Positions 17,895 to 25,939 of a stretch of 64,000 bases of DNA are shown in pieces (position 1 is the stretch's first letter; each line of letters starts with the position of its first letter). Location: assembly GCA_965260935.1 (NCBI GenBank), contig OZ253374.1:3596001-3660000 (forward strand). Direction: 5' to 3'. A model generated the notes under the pieces. The model saw nothing but the letters and a program-made list of their open reading frames with translations. It was not told the origin of the DNA and did no database searches. Position numbers and translations under genes: made by a program. The stretch comes from JBBROS01 sp965260935 (lineage in GTDB: Bacteria > Pseudomonadota > Alphaproteobacteria > Acetobacterales > Acetobacteraceae).

Positions 17895-18592
17895 ATGGAC
17901 GGCATTCGAACCAAGCAGAAGCAGCCCGACCAGCGCGAAGACGGGCCGACGACGGCGGTCGTCCAGGACGGGCACGCCGCCCTGGTGGCCTTCACCCGTC
18001 GCCAGGTCGAAATCGCCCGCGCCTATGTCGAGGCGTCGCGATCCGCGTCAACCCGAGCCAAGTACCTGCAGCATTGGAGGCGTTCAACCTTTGGTGCCAC
18101 GCCCACGAGCACCAGGCGCTCCCGGCGGACCCGGCGGCGCTCGCCGTCCACCTGCCCGACCTCGCCGCCGCCGGCGTGGTGCCGCAGACACTTGCGCTCA
18201 GGATGGCCGCTCATCGGCTACGCCCACTGCCAGGCCGGCGAGGCCGTTCCGCACAAGGCAAAAGGCGGCACGGTGATCCTCGGTGTCCTGGCCAGGGCAC
18301 GGCGCAGATGGGGTAAGCCGCCGCACCGCAAGGCGGCCGCGGACGGCGACGTGATCTGGTCCATGCTGCACGCGATCAAGGGCGACGCGCTCAGGAACGT
18401 GCGCGACGGGGCGCTGCTGTCCTTAGGCATGGTGTCGTGCCTGCGCCGGTCCGAGATCACCGCTCTTGACGTGCCAAACATCGTGCGCGCGCCGGAGGGC
18501 CTGCACGTCACGATCCGCCGTTCAAAGGGCGACCAGGAAGGCGCCGGCGCCGCCATCGCCATCCCGGCCGCCCGCCACCTGAAGCCGGTGCA
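17895..18592 (+). pseudogene. Tyrosine recombinase (integrase) pseudogene
   Basis: Starts at ATG 17895 behind a GGGGAGGGGG run. Reading frame 0 gives IARAYVEASRSASTRAKYLQ. Homology then moves to another frame near 18070 (LEAFNLWCHAHEHQALPADP, then ALAVHLPDLAAAGV) and returns near 18210 (IGYAHCQAGEAVPHKAKGG). It continues through GDALRNVRDGALLSLGMVSCLRRSEITALD, which includes the first catalytic Arg. It stops at ARHLKPVQ where an IS30 end begins, so the HxxR and Tyr of the active site are missing. Two compensating frameshifts plus truncation make it non-functional. Confidence 0.75.
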
Positions 18593-18883
18593 GGTGGATT
18601 CACGTGGTCGTCGCACCGCCTTGAGGAGGGCGGAAGCGATGGCGGGTCGGCGGCGTTCGGATCGGGCTTTGCGGAAGAAGCTGAGGTCGCCGGGGCGGCC
18701 GGGGGTGGCGCGGCGGGAGGACCGTCGGCAGTTCTGGGCGTTGATCGCCGATGGCTTGTCGGGCGAGGACGCGGCGATGGTGGTGGGGATATCGCAGCCG
18801 GCCGGGTTTCGGTGGTTCCGGGTAGGAGGCGGGATGGCGCCGTCGCGCGTGTCGCGCTCGTTGAAGCCGCTGTCGGGGCGCTA
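18593..18883 (+). mobile_element. IS30-family element fragment with truncated transposase
   Basis: The transposase start (ATG 18639, MAGRRRSDRALRKKLRSPGR) and the segment FWALIADGLSGEDAAMVVGI, then SQPAGFRWFRVGGGMAPS and LKPLSGR, match the N-terminus of IS30-family transposases. About 80 residues remain. The frame ends at a TAG formed by the IS630 insertion at TA 18882-18883; the rest of the transposase is not found on the other side of that element. Confidence 0.7.
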
Positions 18884-19985
18884 GAGCGGTTTTCATATAG
18901 GTCCGGCGTGCATGTATCCTGAGTGCCTGAAGTAACCGCGTGCGTCCTGGGGCGTGATGGCGGCGAGTGCTGGTCCGAGCGCCTTGTGCAGGGCGTCTGC
19001 TGTGCGTGCGGCGGCTTGGCGCAGCTTGCCTTTCAGCTTGGCCCAGCCTGGCTCAATGGGGTTTAGGTCTGGGCTGTAGGGAGGCAGGTAACGGCAGGCA
19101 AAACCCGAGGCGTCCAACGCCGCCCGCACCGCGGGCGTCTTGTGCGCGGCCAGGTTGTCCATCACCAGCACGGCGTCGGGCCGCACTTGGCGCAGCTTAG
19201 GCAGCAGCGCCTTGTCGAGAAAGGCCGTGAACACGGCGGCGTCGGTTGCAGCCTCGACCGACATGGCGGCCACAATGCCGCCCACGCCAAGCGCCCCTCC
19301 GCTGCCTTTCCACGCGCATGAGCGCGCGGAACCTTCGGCAGCTCCGCCCAGCACGGTCACGCGCTTCCAGCGGCCCGCGGGCACTGTGCCCAGGGCGCGT
19401 TGCCCGCGCGGGGCGCGGCCATGCAGGCAGGCCATGTTGGTCAGCCCGCCGCACTCGTCCAGGAACACCAGCCGCTCCGGCGCGATCCCGCCCACCCCGG
19501 CCTGCGCGTTTGTGCGCCAGGCGGCCCGGGCGCGTGCCACGTCGTCACGGTCCTGCTCGGCCGCGCGCAGCGTGCGCTTTTTTCAGCTCCATCTTATGCG
19601 CCGCAGCGCCCGGTGCACGGTGGACAGGTGAACCAGCACCTTGGCCTCCTCGGCCAAGCGGTCACGGCACTGCGCCAAGGTCAGGTGGTTGGCGCCTTCC
19701 AGCACCCGCCGCAGCGCCGCCTCTGCCTTGCCTGCAATCACCGGCTTGCGGTGGCCGCCCATCTTGCCCGCCACGCGCCGCCCGTCCCGCCGAAGCGCCC
19801 GCGCCCAGTCCTGCACCGTCGAGCGGCCCACCTCGAACCGCCGGGCCAGAGCCGACACCGCCTCTTCCGCCTCAATCGCCGCCAGAACCCGTTCCCGCAA
19901 GTCCGCCGAATACGCACCAGCCATCAAATCCATCCCAAAACCAGGCATATGGGAACAAATCGCCGGACCTAAACGCAAATCGCTC
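18884..19985 (-). mobile_element. IS630-family insertion sequence
   Basis: An element of 1102 bp bounded by 23-bp imperfect inverted repeats (19 matches): GAGCGGTTTTCATATAGGTC at the left, GAGCGATTTGCGTTTAGGTC at the right read inward. TA dinucleotides flank both ends (18882-18883 and 19986-19987), the target duplication of IS630/Tc1-like elements. The left flank is IS30 sequence and the right flank IS1182 sequence, so the two flanks do not come from one original target. Confidence 0.85.
18893..19933 (-). pseudogene. IS630 transposase interrupted by one in-frame TGA
   Basis: Two open frames that look like ORF A (19583-19933, MDLMAGAYSADLRERVLAAI, helix-turn-helix) and ORF B (18893 to about 19540, DDE domain) are in fact in the same frame, separated only by a TGA at 19585-19583. 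Reading through gives WS-stop-KKRTLRAAEQDRDDVARA, where relatives have Arg; CGA to TGA explains it. DDE-domain motifs are VFLDECG, VLVMDNLAAHKTPAV and YLPPYSPDLNPIEPGWAKLK, so the catalytic acidic residues are intact. Confidence 0.8.
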
Positions 19986-20752
19986 TAGGTGCTCGCCCGG
20001 CAGCAGCCCGCGCTTCTCCAGACAGGCGTGAACCACCGCGACCATGTTGTCGTCCGGCACGGTGGCGGGCGTCGTCTCGACGTTGTTGATTACATGCGGC
20101 CCCTCGCAGGCCTTGTCAGCTTCGCTGACATCCCGCCGGAGGATCGCTTCGCGATGGTCGCAGGTTTCGGTCACCAGCACCTTGTAGCCGACCCAGATCA
20201 CGTCGCGTTTGTTGCTGTAGCGAGCCTCGGGGTCGTCGGGCGAGCGGATCTGCTCGGCGAATCGCGGCAGTCCGGCGGCGTTGCCCAGACGCATGCGCCC
20301 GCCCTCCACGACATACTACGCCGCCCAGACCTGGCGCAGGACCTGCACCATCGGCGATTGCGCCAGCTCCGGTTGCTGGGCCGCGGCGTCGATCAAAGCG
20401 GCCAGCTCCTGGCGCATCGCCTCGGTCTTGGGCCGGCGGTTGTTCTCCGCCGGCCGGCCATGCCGCCCATACCAGGCAGCCGGCGCCACCGCTTGCAGCC
20501 ACTCCGGCGCAACGGCGGCCACCTCGTTCAGCGCCGTCCGCACTGTCTCGCCCGCGCGCCTTGACCAGGCCCTGCTCTTGCAGGCGCTTGCCGCAGGCTG
20601 TCGAGCAGGAAAAGCCCAGCGTCGCCCGCGACCAGGCGGGTGCGGAACTCGCTCAGCGCCGTGTGGTCGAAGCCGGGGTCGGTCAGCGCCAAGCCGAGCG
20701 CGTGCTTCCAGTCGATCCGGCCCCGCACAGCGTCCGCCATCTCGCGGTCTAA

Positions 20753-21684
20753 GAGTCGGTCCAAGATCATTTTCAGCCGTTGCAGAGCCTTCGCAGCATG
20801 AGCCGAACTGATGCCCACCGCAGGAATGCCAGCGCGTTTTGGTTGAGGCACTCCCAATCCTTTGCCAGGCGTCGGCAGCGGTTCAGCCACGCGATGGTAC
20901 GTTCCACGATCCAGCGCTTGGGCAGCACGACGAACTTGCCGGTGTCGCAGCGCCGCACGATTTCGACATTCACCTCGCGGCAGACCCGGGCCAAACCTTG
21001 CCGGAACTTCGGCCCTTGATAGCCCGCGTCGGCATAGAGCTTCAGCAAAAACGGATACAGCCCGAACAACGTCGCCATCAGCAGCACGCCACCGTCGCGG
21101 TCCTGGATATCGGCGGCATGGACGATCGCATCCATCAGCAAGCCTTGGGTGTCGACGAGGACATGCCGCTTCTTGCCTTTGATCTTCTTGCCGCCATCAA
21201 AGCCCGGCGGATCGATCCTGCGCCCCCCTTTTCGGCGCTCTTGACGCTCTGGCTGTCGATAATGGCCGCGGTCGGACTGCCCTGCCGACATGCCTGCTCA
21301 CGGCAGAGCACGTAGAGCGCGTGGTGGAGCCGATCGAGCGTTCCGTCGTGCTGCCAGCGGCAGAAATAGTGGTTCACCGTGCTGCGGGGCGGCAGGTCCT
21401 TCGGGATCGCACGCCACTGGCAGCCGGTGCTCAGCACATACATCAGCCCGTTCATCACCTCGCGCTCGTCCACGGTCCGCTTGTTGCCGCCTCGCCTGGC
21501 GCGCGGAATCTGCGTCTTTGTCAGCGCCCACTCTTCGTCGGTCAGGTCGCTGGGATAGCGCAGCTTGCTGCGGTCGTAACGGACACGGTTTTCAACAGTC
21601 CACATCGGCATGCTCCTGCGAATCGGGGCTGCCGTGATGGAATCACAAACGACTCAGTGCACTCAACATGATCTTGGACCGACA
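20753..21684 (-). mobile_element. IS5-family (IS427-like) insertion sequence
   Basis: A 932-bp element inserted in the IS1182 remnant. The inverted repeats share GTCGGTCCAAGATCAT at both ends. CTAA at 20749-20752 and again at 21685-21688 is the expected YTAR target duplication. Removing the element plus one CTAA restores the IS1182 frame exactly (MENL-LDREMAD), which proves both boundaries and the duplication. Confidence 0.92.
20773..21611 (-). CDS. IS5-family transposase, two frames joined by frameshifting
   Basis: ORF A runs from 21611 (MPMWTVENRVRYDRSKLRYP, DLTDEEWALTKTQIPRA) to SQSVKSAEKGG. ORF B continues with GGRRIDPPGFDGGKKIKGKK, then RHVLVDTQGLLMDAIVHAAD, ADAGYQGPKF, WIVERTIAWLNRCRRLAKDW and ends at 20773. 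The switch is at AAAAGGGGGG (minus strand, 21232-21223), a classical -1 slippery sequence, so this is probably programmed frameshifting and not damage. The DDE motif residues (IDSQSV, ADAGY, ERT) are all present. It may be active. Confidence 0.85.
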
Positions 21685-21935
21685 CTAACAGGTTCTCCAT
21701 GAACTGCAGCACTACGGCGAGCGCGAGCCGGCCCGCCGCGGGCTGGCCACGGCTCGGGAACAACGCCGCGAATTGGCTATCATGCATATACGAGGCCAAG
21801 CGCGTCGGCGATGCGCAGGCAAGGTGTGCCCTTGGGGAAAGCAGCCCGGGCAACGCGACGGGTCTCTTCAGGCACGGCGAGCGGGTCTTGCGGGCGCAGC
21901 ATAGCAAGAGCCTTCAATGGGACAGGCCGCATCAT

Positions 21936-22136
21936 CGCTCCCGAACCGACGCATGCGCTGCCAAAACGCCAGGAGCAAGCCTAATCGCTGACTTCGCCAC
22001 CAGTATCAACAGTCGTGTCACGAATTACCGCTTCAGGCCTCGATGGACGGCGGCGATCTCGTTGGACTTTGATGAAGTTCCCTTTCGTGTCGCGATCTGA
22101 AATGATCCGGAGGGCGCAGAATACAAGGCGGACTCC
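21936..22136. other. Short spacer between IS1182 remnant and DUF3455 gene
   Basis: No gene is visible. The left part is probably the outer end of the IS1182 element upstream of its transposase start. Just before the DUF3455 ATG an AAGGCGG could serve as ribosome-binding site. Confidence 0.3.
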
Positions 22137-22784
22137 ATGGCTCGCAATCCAATCATCCCGCGTGGCGGGCGTTGTCTAAGCCCGCTCGCTGCGGCGGCAA
22201 TGTGCCTCGCGGGTGGCTCGGCCGTGGCGCAGGGCGCGCTAACACCGCCGTCTGGCAACGTCCTATACCTGTCGACGACCGGCGTCGGGACACAGAACTA
22301 CATCTGTTCACCGACCACGGGTCCTGGTGGAACCGCCTTCAGGTTCACGGGCCCGCAGTCGGCGTTGTCGGTCCCGCTGGCGGGAAAGCTGACGACCGAG
22401 CTGGCCGACAACATCCTCGCCGCCGTTCCCGGCGCGGCGTCCACGCCCAGCCCGGGTTGCGTGGAGGCTGCCGACGGAACCCGGCAATATTGTCCAGCTT
22501 GGCGAAGCCCAATCCACCAGAGTGCCGTTTACGGCACGACCGTCGCGAGCGTCGCAGCCGGCAGCGACCCGTCCTGCCCGACGGCCGGTGCCGTGTCGTG
22601 CCTCCTGCTGAAGTCGCTCGCCACGGTGAACGGCCAAGTCTCGCCCAGCCTGCTCGGAGCGGTCATCTTTATCCAGCGGCTGAATACGGTGGGTGGCAGC
22701 GCGCCGCGGGGGGCGTGCACGGCCGGACAGATCATGCAAGTGCCGTACAGCGCGACGTATAACTTCTATGTTTCAAAGCAGTAA
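22137..22784 (+). CDS. DUF3455 domain secreted protein
   Basis: A 215-residue exported protein: an Arg-containing N-terminus, a hydrophobic stretch (PLAAAAMCLAGGSAVAQG) and a mature DUF3455 domain. Features are VLYLSTTGVGTQNYICSPT, the WRSPIHQSAVYGTTVASV region, VSCLLLKSLATVNGQ and the C-terminal IFIQRLNTVGGSAP, CTAGQIMQVPYSATYNFY. Four or more Cys in the mature part may form disulfides. The function is unknown; the family also occurs in fungi and actinobacteria. It is intact even though insertion-sequence debris lies on both sides. Confidence 0.85.
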   Translation: MARNPIIPRGGRCLSPLAAAAMCLAGGSAVAQGALTPPSGNVLYLSTTGVGTQNYICSPTTGPGGTAFRFTGPQSALSVPLAGKLTTELADNILAAVPGAASTPSPGCVEAADGTRQYCPAWRSPIHQSAVYGTTVASVAAGSDPSCPTAGAVSCLLLKSLATVNGQVSPSLLGAVIFIQRLNTVGGSAPRGACTAGQIMQVPYSATYNFYVSKQ

Positions 22785-22868
22785 CGCCCGCCGGATCCAG
22801 ATGTCGGCGCCCGCCAGCGTGTTGCACAGGCCTGGAGAGCGGACGCAGTAGCCCAACCCCGTCTAGGG

Positions 22869-23260
22869 TCAGGCGGTGCGGGCGTCGTTCGGGCGTCCAA
22901 GCTCCGACATGCGGTTGAGCGCGTGGACGGCGTCGTCCACCTCGATCGCTCGGCGTTCGTCCGCGCGCAAGTGCAGCGCGCCCCCGATCACCTGCTTGAA
23001 CCGGCCGATCCGCTGCCTCAGCTCTGGCCCGCGCCGTGTAGTCGGACGCTTTTTGCCAAGCCATGCGCCCGTGCTCGGCGATGTGCTGAAGATGGTGGTC
23101 CCGCTGCGCGGGCGGAGCTGGCGAAGGTTTCGACGGCGCAGCCGTTGGAAGGCCAGCGGAGGGGCGGTCTCGGCCGTGTCGCTGGGCACCGCGGTCGCGC
23201 GTGGCGGGACGACAATGGCCGCTTCGGGGTGGCGCTCGGCAGCGTGGCGCATGGATCGGC
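22869..23260 (-). pseudogene. Second IS5-type transposase C-terminal remnant
   Basis: On the minus strand the segments RHPEAAIVVPPRATAVPSDT, then in another frame a tract around the HLQHIAEHGRMAWQKASDYT type, then RIGRFKQVIGGALHLRADER, and VHALNRMSELGRP can be lined up with the C-terminus of IS5-type transposases of the MAWQKASGY/VIGDALRSQT kind. At least two frame changes are needed and the N-terminal half is missing. Confidence 0.6.
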
Positions 23261-23360
23261 TAATTGGTGCTGAGAAGCTGGGCAGAGTAGAAGGTCGCCT
23301 CTTTTCTTGACTTCTGGATTTCTCTTTTGCCGTTCAAGCTGAACCAAAACCGCCGCCTTC

Positions 23361-24210
23361 GGCATTGTCAAGTTAACGGCGGCTGGTCGGGGAGCGTGGA
23401 CCGGGCGAGAGTGGCGGGATGAGAGCATCGCCTGACCCGCACCATCGCCATCGCTTCCCGGCCGAGCTGATCAGCCACGCCGTCTGGCTCTACCACGTGT
23501 TCAGCCTGAGCCTGCGCGACGTCGAGCTGCTCCTGGCCGAGCGCAGCGTGGTCGTCTCCTACGAGAGCATCCGGCGCTGGTGCCGCAAGTTCGGCCAGAG
23601 CGCCGCGAATGGCCTACGGCGCCGACGGCTGAGGTCGGGCGACAAATGGCATTTGGACGAGGTGTTCTTCCGCATCCGGGGCAAGGTGCACGACCTCTGG
23701 CGCGCGGTCGATCAGGACGGCGTCGTGCTCGACGTCCTCGTGCAGAGCCGGCGCAACGCGAAAGGGCCAAGCGCTTCTTCAAGAAGCTGCTCAGGGGCTT
23801 GCGATGTGCGCTGCGGGTGGTCGTGACCGACAAGCTCAGGAGCTACGCCGCGGCCAAGCGCGAGATCATGCCCCACGTCGAGCACCGGCAGAGCCGCACC
23901 CTCAACAACGGCGCCGAGAGCGGCAGATGCAGCGGTTCAAGTCGGCCCGCCACCCCTCCAGCAGCTTTCCACCTGCTTTGCAGGCGAAACCTTTGCTGCT
24001 TTCGCCCAGCAGTTCCTTTCCGCGCACGGGCCCATCTACGGCCATTCCGGTCGCGACGCCATCGCATGGCGGCCAGCGATTACCAGATGACCCGGACCGA
24101 GGCGTTCCGGGTCTGGCGCGAGGAGACGTGCGCCCGACGCAGCCTCTGAGTGTCGCGGCAGCGCCGCTCCTGAATCAACATCGCCCGCACCCAGTTAACG
24201 TGACAATGCC
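23361..24210 (+). mobile_element. IS6-family element with broken transposase
   Basis: Bounded by inverted repeats GGCATTGTCAAGTTAACGG (left) and GGCATTGTCACGTTAACTG (right, read inward), 17 of 19 matching; length 850 bp. The transposase starts at 23419: FPAELISHAVWLYHVFSLSL, RDVELLLAERSVVVSYESIR, DKWHLDEVFFRIRGK. It shifts frame near 23770 (after RRNAKG), continues as AKRFFKKLLRGLRCALRVVV, HRQSRTLNNGAES, and needs two more frame changes around an extra segment near 23955-24010 before ending MTRTEAFRVWREETCARRSL. No 8-bp target duplication is seen at the flanks. Confidence 0.8.
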
Positions 24211-24848
24211 TGGATTGGGGCTTCGTCGCCATCCTGCCGCTGCTCGGCACGCTGCCGGACGAGTTCACCGACTACGAGACCATCCATCCCGCGATCGACC
24301 ACGGCCGGGGCGTCTGCGCCCTGCCCTGGGGCACGGAACTGCCGCTCGACCCGTTCTTCGGCATCATCGGCGTCGCCCCTCCGCGCGCCTGGGGCCGCTG
24401 CGGCTCGCCCGTGCCGCGCGCGTTCGGCGGCAACATGGACAACAAGGAACTCAAGCCCGGCACGACGCTCTATTTGCCGGTGTTCAACGACGGCGCGCTG
24501 TTCATGGCCGGCGACGGCCACGGCGTGCAGGGCGACGGCGAAGTGTGCATCACCGCCTTGGAAACCGGCCTGTCCGGCACCTTCCGCCTGACGGTGCGGC
24601 AGGATTTCCCCATCGCCTTCCCGTTCGCCGAGACCGAGACGCACCTGATGTCCATCGGCCTCGACGAGGACCTGGACGACGCCGCCAAGCAGGCCGTGCG
24701 CGAGATGGTCATGCACGTCTGCCGCCGCACCAACCTGTCGCGCAACCAGGCCTACATGCTGTGCTCGCTGATCGGCGACCTGCGGGTGACGCAGACGGTG
24801 GACGGCAACAAGGGCGTGCACATGATGCTGGCCAAGTCGGCGTTGTAG
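24211..24848 (+). pseudogene. Acetamidase/formamidase, 5'-truncated
   Basis: Directly at the IS6 right end an open frame starts in the middle of a protein: LDWGFVAILPLLGTLPDEFT, IDHGRGVCALPWGTELPLDP, PRAFGGNMDNKELKPGTTLY, FMAGDGHGVQGDGEVC and a clean C-terminus GVHMMLAKSAL. This is the FmdA/AmdA family, which hydrolyses formamide or short-chain amides to ammonia. The N-terminal portion is missing, lost at the IS6 boundary. The remaining 212 codons are free of stops, so the truncation may be recent. Confidence 0.85.
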
Positions 24849-24853
24849 CGGGT

Positions 24854-25010
24854 TCAGAGGCTCAGGCGCGCCTCGACCCGGCTCATCGCCTCATGGCCTT
24901 GCGCCGGGCCTTAATCGACGACCTCGCCGCGCGCCAGCACGGCGTAACGGCTGGCGAGCGAGAGGGCGAAGCGGACGTTCTGATCAACGCCGGCCACGAC
25001 GTGTGTCGGC
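24854..25010 (-). pseudogene. C-terminal stump of urea/amide ABC transporter ATPase (UrtE/LivF-like)
   Basis: Minus-strand frame reading VDQNVRFALSLASRYAVLAR, GEVVD, then TAA at 24913-24911, then in the same frame GPAQGHEAMSRVEARLSL and a TGA. This matches the end of UrtE/LivF-type ATPases (VEQN-x-x-x-A, YAVLARGEVV); the TAA sits where Gln is expected. Nothing upstream of about 25010 resembles the rest of the ATPase. It is convergent with the acetamidase remnant 5 bp away, so the two probably formed one amide uptake and breakdown locus. Confidence 0.65.
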
Positions 25011-25939
25011 CAGCGTGCCCCTAAAACGTGCGCTGGGCGCGGCACAGCGTCGCAGCGCATTCTTGGGGCCTGGTCGGTTTGGCTATCGTGGGGCCGGCCT
25101 GCCGCTTGCAACGACGGCGGCGGAGTTGTCAGGAGAAGGCTCGCCTAAACTGCGAATTCATCAGAGTTCCCACACCATCCCCGCCACCCGCACCGAGATT
25201 GCATACCCTACGAACCCGGCGGCATAGTCCCCTGCGGTTGACGCATCAGGACCGGATTTGTCCGCAAGTGATGCAAACGCGGCACAATCCGTCTGGAGGC
25301 GGACGCTGGCCAGCTTGGGCGATCAACCCAGCCCGTGTCCGCCCTCGTAGTATCTGCCGCCACTCTTCCAGCGGCTTGCCGCGGGGTCGTGGCCGCAATG
25401 ACATGGCCGGGCCACTAATCGCCGCCGCTATCTCGCCCTCCGCTCACGCTGGAGGACAGCGAATCACAACCGCCGTGACCGCGAAACGATCCAAGAGGCA
25501 GGGCAGGGAAACGGACGTACTAAACGGTCGGCAGATCGACATGGCAGGGCCGCATTGCCTCAATAACCTCGTTCAGCACTACACCATTAGTAGCTTAATA
25601 ATTAATTTTATATTAACGAAACGCACGTCGAGACTGCACAGTCGCTTACCATTCACGCGAATCGTGAGCAGAGTCCACATTGTTTTTGGTTCAAATAGAT
25701 TAAGAAAGTTTCCTAACTTATTCGTTTTACATGAAATACCTGTTCACCCATTTCGTTAAAACCCGGATGCTAAACCGTTAAACAGTTTGATCTATCAGCG
25801 TAACGACATCACACAAAACGGTGTTTCATAAGAACTGATCGTGAATTCGCCAATTACGATCCGTTTGGCCTACTGTTGCGACCGCACCTGCCCCTTACGT
25901 GCAGGGCTACGTACAAAATCGCACAGGAGAGTCAAAAAG
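25011..25939. other. Non-coding, increasingly AT-rich region upstream of the desaturase gene
   Basis: No frame here has recognisable homology. The first half (25011-25550) is GC-rich and looks like decayed sequence. From about 25560 to 25840 the base composition drops sharply (runs such as TTAATAATTAATTTTATATT), unlike anything else in the window. It lies just upstream of the desaturase and may hold its promoter or be bound by a nucleoid protein. A GGAGA ribosome-binding site at 25926-25930 precedes the desaturase ATG at 25940. Confidence 0.45.

Larger units (their letters stand above)
19988..21935 (-). pseudogene. IS1182-family transposase, multiply broken
   Basis: It begins at ATG 21935 (MMRPVPLKALAMLRPQDPLA, RVARAAFPKG). 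It changes frame at about 21780 next to an ATGCATG, then gives DSQFAALFPSRGQPAAG and VVLQFMENLL. It is then interrupted by the IS5 at 20753-21684 and resumes with DREMADAVRGRIDWKHALGL and FLLDSLRQAPARAG. A segment that should contain the TDSTHV-like catalytic region is deleted near 20540. A TAG at 20318-20316 replaces a likely Gln codon, and the C-terminus (RDVIWVGYKVLVTETCD, HACLEKRGLLPGEHL) is cut by the IS630. Confidence 0.75.

Noticed and set aside
17880..17910. A T-loop-like GGTTCGAATG on the minus strand near the integrase start, as a possible tRNA attachment site
   Set aside because: No acceptor stem, D arm or anticodon arm can be folded around it, and the bases are the first codons of the integrase.
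25028..25759. A 243-codon plus-strand frame before the desaturase
   Set aside because: It crosses the sharp composition change, has no domain and no start signal; treated as non-coding.
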